Below, in pieces: positions 1-5,176 of a DNA stretch of 5,730 bases. This DNA is from Eubacteriaceae bacterium. Its GTDB lineage: Bacteria; Bacillota; Clostridia; Eubacteriales; Alkalibacteraceae. The notes under the pieces were generated by a model. That model saw only the letters and a program-made list of their open reading frames with translations, searched no databases and was not told the DNA's origin. The stretch lies in NCBI GenBank assembly GCA_003446375.1, contig DMAW01000170.1, positions 1 through 5,730 on the forward strand. The letters run 5' to 3'. A program made the position numbers and the translations under genes. Position 1 is the stretch's first letter. Each line of letters starts with the position of its first letter.

Positions 1-137
1 TTTTTTACCTACAGAATCTTGACGCAGACGTGGATGGCAAAATGCTTTTAAACCCTTTTAAAATGTGGTATAATAAAATCAATTCCGGCAAAGTAGATAG
101 AAATACTCAAAATTTGCTTTATGACAGGAGAGTTTAA
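1..137 (+). CDS. 3' end of an unrecognised gene upstream of hydE (partial)
   Basis: A frame open from the window edge (first full codon at 3) runs to TAA at 135-137, giving the last 44 residues of a protein. The peptide includes LDADVDGKMLLNPFK and ends in NLLYDRRV. I do not recognise the family, and no motif allows a function. Two things suggest it is real. It stays open without a stop across this AT-rich stretch, and its stop codon is one base before the hydE ATG, with the hydE ribosome binding site inside its final codons. That is typical of two genes in one operon. The start and most of the gene lie outside the window. It could still be a chance open frame, as 45 codons is short. Confidence 0.55.
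   Translation, partial: FYLQNLDADVDGKMLLNPFKMWYNKINSGKVDRNTQNLLYDRRV
126..130 (+). promoter_or_regulatory. Ribosome binding site that fixes the hydE start
   Basis: AGGAG at 126-130 lies eight bases before ATG 139. The earlier in-frame ATG at 121 has no purine-rich site in front of it and lies upstream of this motif, so 139 is the better start. The site is inside the last codons of the upstream frame, which suggests translational coupling. Confidence 0.8.
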
Positions 138-138
138 G

Positions 139-1194
139 ATGAAAGTGAAAGAGATTTTAGAAAAAGCGTATCATGAGAGCAATCTCACAAAGGATGAGAT
201 AAAACTTTTGCTGATGGCAGAAGGTGAGGATAAAGATCTTCTTTTCAAAACAGCAGACAGGGTAAGGAAAGAGCACGTTGGCGACGAGGTTTTTTTGAGG
301 GGACTTATTGAATTTTCAAGCTATTGCAAAAACGACTGTTTTTACTGTGGACTGAGGCGCAGCAACCAGAATGCTCAAAGGTACAGAATGCAGGAAGATG
401 AGATAGTAGAAGTTGCAAAAAGAGCATATCAAATGGGGTACCGCACTGTGGTGCTGCAGTCTGGTGAGGACATGTATTACACCAAAGACAGGCTGTGTTC
501 AATCATAAAGAAGATGAAAAGGGTGGTTGACGTTGCTATAACACTTTCGATTGGTGAAAGGTCGTATGATGAGTACAAGGTGTTTAAAGATGCCGGGGCG
601 GACAGGTTTCTGATGAGGTTTGAAACTTCAAATGAAAAGCTATATAGAAAGTATCATCCTGGCATGAGCTTTGAAAACAGGATAGAGTGCCTTAAGTGGC
701 TCAAAAAACTTGGGTATGAACTTGGGACAGGTTTTTTGATAGGCCTTCCAGGTCAGACGTTGGATGATTTGGCACAGGACATAATTCTTGTAAAGGAATT
801 GGATGCAGATATGATAGGCATTGGACCTTTTATTCCTCATCCCCAAACGCCTCTAAAAGATGCAAAAGAAGGTTCAGTTGATTTGACGCTCAAGAGCATT
901 GCCATTTTGAGGCTTTTGAATCCAGATGCTAATATTCCGGCAACAACTGCACTTGGCACTTTAGACCCGCTGGGAAGACAAAAGGGGCTCATGTGTGGTG
1001 CAAACATTGTAATGCCGAACGTCAACAGGCTTGAGTACAAGCTCAAATATGAGCTGTATCCTGGCAAGATTTGCATAAATGAGGATGCGACAAAGTGCAG
1101 AGGATGCATTGAGTCAATCATTGTTTCGGTGGGCAGGAAGGTCGGGCAGGGGAAGGGACAGAGCAGGCACTACAAAAGAGCTTCTGTGAGCTAA
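139..1194 (+). CDS. hydE: [FeFe]-hydrogenase H-cluster radical SAM maturase HydE
   Basis: HydE is a cytoplasmic radical S-adenosylmethionine enzyme. With HydG and HydF it builds the two-iron subcluster of [FeFe] hydrogenase, acting on the iron-cysteine-CO-CN product of HydG. The 351-residue product has the radical SAM motif CX3CX2C at Cys63, Cys67 and Cys70 (SSYCKNDCFYCGLR). This is followed by TIM-barrel elements such as the VVLQSGED strand, the FETSNEKLY segment, GTGFLIGLPGQT and IGPFIPHPQTPL. Near the C-terminus is a second set, Cys312, Cys320 and Cys323 (CX7CX2C), matching the accessory cluster site known in Thermotoga maritima HydE. That site is present in some HydE proteins and not essential. 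Length is normal for the family and no lesion is seen. The related radical SAM enzymes BioB and PylB are less likely, given the GLRRSNQ and PHPQTPL segments and the second cluster. hydF and hydG are not in the window. An insertion sequence begins two bases after the stop, so any natural terminator or downstream partner gene has been displaced. Confidence 0.95.
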   Translation: MKVKEILEKAYHESNLTKDEIKLLLMAEGEDKDLLFKTADRVRKEHVGDEVFLRGLIEFSSYCKNDCFYCGLRRSNQNAQRYRMQEDEIVEVAKRAYQMGYRTVVLQSGEDMYYTKDRLCSIIKKMKRVVDVAITLSIGERSYDEYKVFKDAGADRFLMRFETSNEKLYRKYHPGMSFENRIECLKWLKKLGYELGTGFLIGLPGQTLDDLAQDIILVKELDADMIGIGPFIPHPQTPLKDAKEGSVDLTLKSIAILRLLNPDANIPATTALGTLDPLGRQKGLMCGANIVMPNVNRLEYKLKYELYPGKICINEDATKCRGCIESIIVSVGRKVGQGKGQSRHYKRASVS

Positions 1195-2340
1195 ATTGTA
1201 ATGTGTCATAGTTTCATTCAATAGCTTTTTATTTTTGGGCAGGTTATCCCAGGGCAACGAAGAAATGTCAAAAAGTAAAGAAACGTAATTAGAAAGCTGA
1301 TCCAAAACAACCACAGGCATGAAACCAATTGTAGGATGATAAAGGCAGCGATAAAACTTTAATGCCTCAACAGGAGTCATTCCATTCATGTTTTTGCCGA
1401 AATGCGGCCGTCTGTAGTTGAAATATAGTATCCAATTTTGCGCCATGTTCAGAAACGAACTCCTTGAAGTTGCCTTATTCAAGTTTAAAGCATAAAACTC
1501 CTCATCATCAGTGCGGTGAGAACGCTCAACGAAGCAATTTGTCTTCTTGTTTCTCTCCGGGATATTAAGCAAAGATACATTCCAATGATCGAAAATAAGT
1601 TTTTGAATGAGTTTTCTTTTGCGAGAAGTGGCACTGCCTCCAAACTCTGCTCTGTTATCTGTTTGGAAGAAAAGTTGATGTTTTACACTGAAAGCTCTAA
1701 GCCATGCCGCCACAAGCAGCATGAAAGTCAGGCTGTTTTTGAAATCGAGGGAATCGGCATACGCGATAAAGCGCAATCTTGTTTTAATATCAATAGCAGT
1801 GAACTGATAAAGAGGGAGCTTATTTTTAAAAATAGAGGCATATGCTTCTGGAGGCAAAGCCGATTGATCGGCGATATGCTTTGAATCGAACTGCCAGAAC
1901 TGCAAAGGTTCAAAAGCGGAGAAATCCGCAGCGAAACGGCGAGAGTCTGTAATTGTTATATGTTTCTGGCATCGGATGCCGTAACGTCTTCTGATATTAC
2001 GGATGGTAAAAGGAGAAAGCTGGATATTGAAGGTATTTTTGATGAACAAAGCCCATCTTTTAGAGTCTAGATTAGTTTCTTTTGCTAAAGTTGCGACCAA
2101 ATTTTCGATATGTTCTGGAGTTCTGGTAGGCATGCGGAATTTAGGCCCTCGTTTTTTGATACAGGCTGATATATCGCCGTTAGAAAGCCTGAAACGCTCT
2201 TTTAATTTATACACCCACCTTGGAGTAACACCCAAGATTTTAGCGGTTTCTTTAACGGAATGAGACTCAAGCAAAGAGATAGTAACTTGAGCAATAGCCT
2301 GGGGATTACCCGAAGCTTTAAGTTTTTGGTATAATGTCAT
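1114..2340 (-). CDS. Transposase with integrase core (IS481-like)
   Basis: This 408-residue DDE transposase would cut and join the ends of its own element. Residues about 15-50 form a helix-turn-helix (SVKETAKILGVTPRWVYKLK), and about 75-125 look like a second DNA-binding region (SPFTIRNIRRRYGI). The integrase core follows, with Asp152 in QFDSKHI, Asp228 in FFQTDNRAEFGG and Glu272 in NCFVERSHRTDDEEFY. The fold ends with the usual YFNYRRPH and TPVEAL segments. The motif after the second Asp reads DNR, where relatives normally have DNG. The start at 2340 has AAGGAGGG at 2351-2358, slightly far (ten bases). There is no stop inside the element. The inverted repeat falls at codons 374-382, and residues 383-408 plus the stop are read antisense from the 3' end of hydE, so the last 26 residues are not native. 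Overlap with hydE is 81 bases, tail to tail. Confidence 0.88.
   Translation of the reverse strand: MTLYQKLKASGNPQAIAQVTISLLESHSVKETAKILGVTPRWVYKLKERFRLSNGDISACIKKRGPKFRMPTRTPEHIENLVATLAKETNLDSKRWALFIKNTFNIQLSPFTIRNIRRRYGIRCQKHITITDSRRFAADFSAFEPLQFWQFDSKHIADQSALPPEAYASIFKNKLPLYQFTAIDIKTRLRFIAYADSLDFKNSLTFMLLVAAWLRAFSVKHQLFFQTDNRAEFGGSATSRKRKLIQKLIFDHWNVSLLNIPERNKKTNCFVERSHRTDDEEFYALNLNKATSRSSFLNMAQNWILYFNYRRPHFGKNMNGMTPVEALKFYRCLYHPTIGFMPVVVLDQLSNYVSLLFDISSLPWDNLPKNKKLLNETMTHYNLAHRSSFVVPALSLPLPDLPAHRNND
1197..1220 (+). repeat. Left terminal inverted repeat of the IS481-like element
   Basis: It begins TGTAATGTGTCATAG and ends GTTTCATTCA. Aligned with the reverse complement of 2442-2466 it matches at 20 of 24 positions, with one single-base gap. 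The start is two bases after the hydE stop codon. Confidence 0.7.
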
Positions 2341-2341
2341 T

Positions 2342-2407
2342 GGGTGGGTTCCCTCCTTAATGGGTTTTTATTGTGCCATATCCATAATACCCCAGGGATA
2401 CCCACCC
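2342..2407 (-). promoter_or_regulatory. Leader inverted repeat able to bury the transposase ribosome binding site
   Basis: The arms at 2394-2407 and 2342-2354 pair over 13 base pairs with a single bulged base (T2399), eight pairs then five. In the minus-strand transcript the second arm covers most of the AAGGAGGG ribosome binding site and ends one base before the ATG. A transcript that includes both arms should be poorly translated. Insertion sequences such as IS10 and IS50 use fold-back of outside transcripts to keep transposase low; a role like that is inferred here. Confidence 0.55.
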
Positions 2408-2414
2408 TTTGCAA
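2384..2414 (-). promoter_or_regulatory. Possible internal transposase promoter
   Basis: On the minus strand TTGCAA (2409-2414) precedes TATTAT (2384-2389) with a 19-base spacer, longer than ideal. Transcription would begin near 2377. That excludes the upstream arm of the leader inverted repeat, so this transcript would escape fold-back. Only weakly supported by sequence. Confidence 0.3.
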
Positions 2415-2441
2415 TGTCTTTTTCACTTTAATAAAGTAGTG

Positions 2442-2466
2442 TGAACGAAACTGTGGCTCATTTACA
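2442..2466 (-). repeat. Right terminal inverted repeat of the IS481-like element
   Basis: Read on the minus strand it begins TGTAAATGAGCCACAG and ends GTTTCGTTCA, pairing with the left repeat at 1197-1220. One extra A after TGTAA is the only length difference. Confidence 0.7.
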
Positions 2467-2572
2467 ATCCAAAGCATGTTATGTCCTTGACAATTTAGAG
2501 AAAGACATTTAAACTTATACTTATAGATACGAAGATTTGCTTACATAAATCGCCATATTGATGATATTTTTA

Positions 2573-2610
2573 CACAGTTAAAGCTGGCATAGGCAAAGTT
2601 TAACTATGTG
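2573..2610 (+). repeat. Hairpin-forming inverted repeat
   Basis: CACAGTTAAA (2573-2582) pairs with TTTAACTATGTG (2599-2610) over ten base pairs with a two-base bulge, closing a 16-base loop. No T-run follows on either side, so it does not look like a terminator. Confidence 0.45.
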
Positions 2611-2676
2611 ATGGTAATATTTGTTATTGAATTTTCTCATCTATAGGAAAAATTTAAAAGAAGAAGAAGGAAATAA

Positions 2677-2820
2677 ACTTGACATATGCTAAAAGGCAGA
2701 GGAGTAAAAAAGTAAGGTAAAAAATGATTTCTATCCCTGCCAGGCTGCCGAAGCATATGTCAAGTAGGTATATCCCCATGTTGGCCCAAAATACAGGCTG
2801 TTTGAAGGTATATCTACTTG
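2677..2820 (+). ncRNA. Candidate structured RNA or palindromic element with two competing stems
   Basis: ACTTGACATATGCT (2677-2690) is perfectly complementary to 2752-2765, and the stem can be extended by GGCAG (2695-2699) with CTGCC (2745-2749). A second stem pairs 2761-2774 with 2807-2820 over 14 positions, using two G-U wobbles (2768 with 2813, 2773 with 2808), which hints at pairing kept at the RNA level. The two stems share 2761-2765, so they cannot both form fully. A terminator-like hairpin follows at 2829. I do not recognise a known riboswitch or small RNA class. A miniature transposable element or the remnant ends of a lost element would explain the palindromes equally well. Confidence 0.35.
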
Positions 2821-2828
2821 GACAGAAG

Positions 2829-2868
2829 GCACCTGGTTATGATAATAATACTAGGTACTTTTTGTTTT
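2829..2868 (+). terminator. Terminator-like hairpin with T-rich tail
   Basis: The arm 2829-2837 (GCACCTGGT) pairs with 2850-2858 (ACTAGGTAC) over nine positions, with one mismatch and one wobble, around a 12-base AT-rich loop. TTTTTGTTTT (2859-2868) follows at once. The stem is only moderately GC-rich, so strength is uncertain. No gene upstream on this strand needs it, which suggests a non-coding transcript from the spacer. Confidence 0.45.
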
Positions 2869-2892
2869 GTACAAAAAAAGAAAATTTGATTC

Positions 2893-2906
2893 TAGTGTAA
2901 AAACCC
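2893..2906 (+). repeat. Left terminal inverted repeat of the IS1182-type element
   Basis: TAGTGTAAAAACCC matches the reverse complement of 4814-4827 at 12 of 14 bases. The preceding TGATTC belongs to the target palindrome. Confidence 0.6.
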
Positions 2907-3045
2907 CTTTTCCTTTCCCACAAAGCATAAATATACGAAACAGCGAATAAATAAAACTCATTGGATACATAGGTGGTATACAAATTTTCCCAAACTTATG
3001 CTAAAATTAAGGAAGAAAAAACCACAGTAAATAGGGGTGTTACAA

Positions 3046-4674
3046 TTGTTCAGAGAAAACAATCATAACCGCAGGAAACATTATTTGGAAGCACCAATTT
3101 TATGGACTCAAGAATAAAGACCGAACTCGAAAAATCATGGGCACCCATATTCTATAAATACGTGTTCTGCAACATCGATGAAAAACCCTTTTCAGTCTTA
3201 TACAGTGATACAGGAAGGCCTAACTTCCCGGTTAACATACTCCTTTCCCTGGAATACATAAAACACCTTAAAAACTACTCTGATGATGAACTTATTGAAA
3301 ACTTTAACTTCAATTACCTGATAAACTATGCCGTAGGAATAAGAACATTAGGAGGCATGAATCTTTCAGAGAAAACCCTGTATGACTTTAGAGCAAGGAT
3401 ATACCAATACCTCATAAAACATCCTGAACAAGAAGACTTAATATTCGGGCAGTTTTTAAATCTTACCAGGATTTTTGCTAAAGAAGCAGGCATATCCATG
3501 AAAGAACAGCGCATGGACTCTACCATGTTCATGTCAAACATCAAAAAAAGCAGGAAGAATTGCTCTTGCCTTTGATGTACTTTACAGGGCAGTAAAATCC
3601 ATCCCTGAGGATAGACTTTCAGAGAACCTGAAAGAAGTCCTTAACCCTGAATTCAAGACAGAAGTGATACATAAAACCAAGCCTTCAGAAAGCGAAAGCA
3701 GGCTCGAAATGCTCTTGAATCTGTGCCAGGAAGCAAAGGAAACAATCGAAAACATTCCCTGACTTGGGAAATCCGATGCATATAGAATCCTCACAAGATT
3801 CCTGTCAGAACAGGCATACTACGACGAAAAAACCAGGAAGCTCAAGGCCAAAGACAGCAAAAGCATACCCAGCGACTCCCTTCAGTCAGCATACGATGAG
3901 GATGCTACCTATCGCAAGAAAGGGAACAAAGCTGAAAGCGGATACGTTTTAAACCTCAGCGAAACCTGTTCAAAAGAAAATCCCTTCCAGCTCATAACAG
4001 ACTATACGGTAGAAAAAAACATAAAAAGCGATGTAGAACTTTTAAAAGAAAGACTACCTATTGTAAAACAAAATACCGAATGCCAAGAAGTCTATGTAGA
4101 CGGTGGTTATTACTCCGAAGAAGCAGTGCAAATTGCAAAAGAAAACGGGGTGGAGCTTCACTTTACCGACTTAAGCGGTAGGAAGCCCATCTCTAGGATA
4201 TCAGTGACCGAATATGAAATAGATGAAGAAACGAAAGTGATAACGAAGTGCCCAAAGGGAATAATACCCATCCATGCCGGTGTTAAGAAGGGGCAGACGG
4301 TGGCCCATTTTCCAAAAGAAGCCTGTGCGATGTGTAAATTGAAAAATCAATGTTACTGTAAAGAACAGAAAAAAGATTACGTGGTAAGGATAAATCTAAA
4401 ATCGATAGAAGCAGCCAAACAGCGGGAAAAGATAGAATGTAGGCGTGAGGAAGACAAGAGCAAAAGAGCTGCAATAGAAGGTACCAATTCAGCCTTGAAG
4501 AGGGGTCACGGTTTTTCGAAGCTTCGAGTAAGGAGACTTGTAAAATGTAGAGTAAACGTAGGCTTAAAGGTATTGACCCAGAACTTTAAGCGTTTTGCAA
4601 GATATATGTTGGAGCGAGCTAAAAAAGCTATTCCAAAGATCCAAAGGGGAAGCGTGCCCATATTGGCTCAATAA
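3046..4674 (+). pseudogene. IS1182-family transposase, broken by two frameshifts and one nonsense codon
   Basis: The parts read together as one DDE transposase of about 540 residues, normal for the family. The likely start is TTG 3046 with AGGGGTG at 3033-3039; it encodes LFRENNHNR. One base then seems to be missing near 3070, because family-like sequence resumes in the next frame at 3072 (QETLFGSTNFMDSRIK). ATG 3102 is in this frame but has no ribosome binding site. The frame covers the N-terminal domain (SWAPIFYKYVF, LYSDTGRPNFPVNILLSLEYIK) and the first catalytic Asp (3516-3518, QRMDSTMFMSN). An extra A in the seven-A run 3543-3549 ends it at 3575; the correct frame continues from GCA 3550 (GRIALAFDVLYRAVK). 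TGA at 3760-3762 interrupts that. From 3763 the frame is open to TAA 4674, with LQSAYDEDATYRKKG, the second Asp (4099-4101, YVDGGYYSE), a cysteine cluster (CAMCKLKNQCYC) and the catalytic Glu (4477-4479, RAAIEGTNSALKRGHG). It should not make active protein. Confidence 0.88.
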
Positions 4675-4813
4675 ATGGTAATAACGTATTATAAAGGTAA
4701 AATATAAGCTTTTCTTGGTAGACTTTACACTGGATTTTTGTTATCATAGGTGCAAATTACCACAATTTACCTAAATAAATTTGTCAAAGTACAGAAAAGC
4801 AGATTCTAAAATT

Positions 4814-4827
4814 GAGTTTCTACACTA
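4814..4827 (-). repeat. Right terminal inverted repeat of the IS1182-type element
   Basis: GAGTTTCTACACTA, whose complement is TAGTGTAGAAACTC, mirrors the left end. It is followed by CTAGAATCA, the right half of the target palindrome. Confidence 0.6.
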
Positions 4828-5119
4828 CTAGAATCATTATTAAAAAATAAAAATTTTAACGAGAGAAATCATGACTGTTTCAGGAACATTTTATTTTTGT
4901 GGTATTAGTGAAATGTGTAACAAATAGGTTTATAACAAAGCAGGTAAGAAGAGCATATTCCAAGATATGTTAATAGAGTAAGCTGCCATTCAAATACCTT
5001 ATGCTTTGATACTGAAAAATATGAAAGGCCATGTGGACAATATTTATGTACCCTGTTTTTTCATAGAGGCCATTAGGATGTGAAATTGGTACAAATAGTG
5101 ATTAATTGGGTAAGTAAAG

Positions 5120-5149
5120 TTGTATTTAAAAGGCTATTTAGTAGATAAT
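5120..5149 (+). promoter_or_regulatory. Possible promoter of the last gene
   Basis: TTGTAT (5120-5125) and GATAAT (5144-5149) are separated by 18 bases, 27 bases before the start codon. Both boxes are near consensus, but such matches are frequent in DNA this AT-rich. Confidence 0.35.
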
Positions 5150-5163
5150 TGGGGAATTAGATT

Positions 5164-5169
5164 AGGAGG
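5164..5169 (+). promoter_or_regulatory. Strong ribosome binding site of the last gene
   Basis: AGGAGG at 5164-5169 is a full consensus site seven bases before ATG 5177. It is the main reason to accept that start for a gene whose end is not visible. Confidence 0.85.
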
Positions 5170-5176
5170 CGGAAAA

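Larger units (their letters stand above)
1197..2466 (-). mobile_element. IS481-like insertion sequence, about 1.27 kb
   Basis: The element carries one integrase-core transposase on the minus strand, bounded by imperfect terminal inverted repeats. The left tip reads TGTAATGTGTCATAG and the right tip, read inward on the minus strand, TGTAAATGAGCCACAG. TGT...ACA ends and a single long transposase frame suit the IS481 family as I know it; assignment to another rve-type family is possible. No convincing target duplication flanks it: only the dinucleotide AT matches on both sides. The exact tips are therefore uncertain by a few bases, and 1202 to 2460 is the inner alternative. The transposase frame is intact, so the element may be active or recently active. 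Confidence 0.75.
2467..2892. other. Non-coding spacer between the two insertion sequences, rich in inverted repeats
   Basis: No convincing gene is seen on either strand in these 426 bases; frames are short and lack good ribosome binding sites. The first hundred bases look plain and AT-rich. From about 2573 a run of inverted repeats follows, listed separately. Just after the terminator-like hairpin is a perfect 12-base palindrome, TTTTGTACAAAA (2865-2876). Before the second element inserted, this stretch would have continued directly into 4828 onward. Confidence 0.6.
2893..4827 (+). mobile_element. IS1182-type insertion sequence with a dead transposase, about 1.93 kb
   Basis: The ends read TAGTGTAAAAACCCC (from 2893) and, on the minus strand, TAGTGTAGAAACTC (from 4827), matching at 12 of the first 14 positions. 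They enclose a broken IS1182-family transposase. The size suits that family. Outside the ends, the left side carries TGATTC and the right CTAGAATCA. Joining them rebuilds the perfect palindrome TGATTCTAGAATCA, so the element probably entered at its central CTAG. It cannot be decided whether CTAG is a four-base duplication (element 2896-4827) or TAG belongs to the ends. The 139 bases after the transposase stop hold no gene. Confidence 0.7.
4828..5176. other. AT-rich leader region before the last gene
   Basis: These 349 bases contain no credible gene. The longest start-to-stop frame I noticed is an 18-codon peptide from ATG 4871 without a good ribosome binding site. The region opens with the right half of the insertion target palindrome. 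It ends with a possible promoter and a strong ribosome binding site for the next gene. No clear terminator for the transposon side was found. Confidence 0.6.

Noticed and set aside
47..74. TATAAT at 69-74, preceded by TG, as a hydE promoter
   Set aside because: It lies inside an upstream frame that runs to one base before hydE, and no good -35 box stands at the right distance. It may be chance in AT-rich coding DNA.
305..1121. Minus-strand open frames opposite hydE
   Set aside because: They are shadows of the clear hydE gene, with no ribosome binding sites or recognisable protein features.
1516..2263. Plus-strand open frames opposite the first transposase
   Set aside because: They lie antisense to a gene with catalytic motifs and have no recognisable content.
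2391..2412. Resemblance of AGGGTGGGTATCCC on the minus strand to the T-box antiterminator motif
   Set aside because: The following bases do not fit the conserved T-box sequence, no T-box stem or regulated synthetase gene is present, and the bases are explained by the transposase leader inverted repeat.
2573..2868. CRISPR array in the repeat-rich spacer
   Set aside because: The repeats are inverted pairs of different sequence. Only one 8-base direct repeat (GGTATATC) is seen, and there is no regular repeat-spacer pattern.
3537..3575. Programmed frameshift at the seven-A run of the IS1182-type transposase
   Set aside because: The usual -1 slippage leads into the wrong frame; a +1 shift is needed. 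Even then the TGA at 3760 and the earlier frameshift near 3070 would still block synthesis.
4871..4927. Eighteen-codon peptide MTVSGTFYFCGISEMCNK
   Set aside because: It is very short and has no good ribosome binding site, close relation to neighbours or known counterpart.
4975..5080. Two GGCCAT-containing near-repeats (about 5025 and 5068)
   Set aside because: Similarity beyond the six-base core is weak, so it is likely chance.
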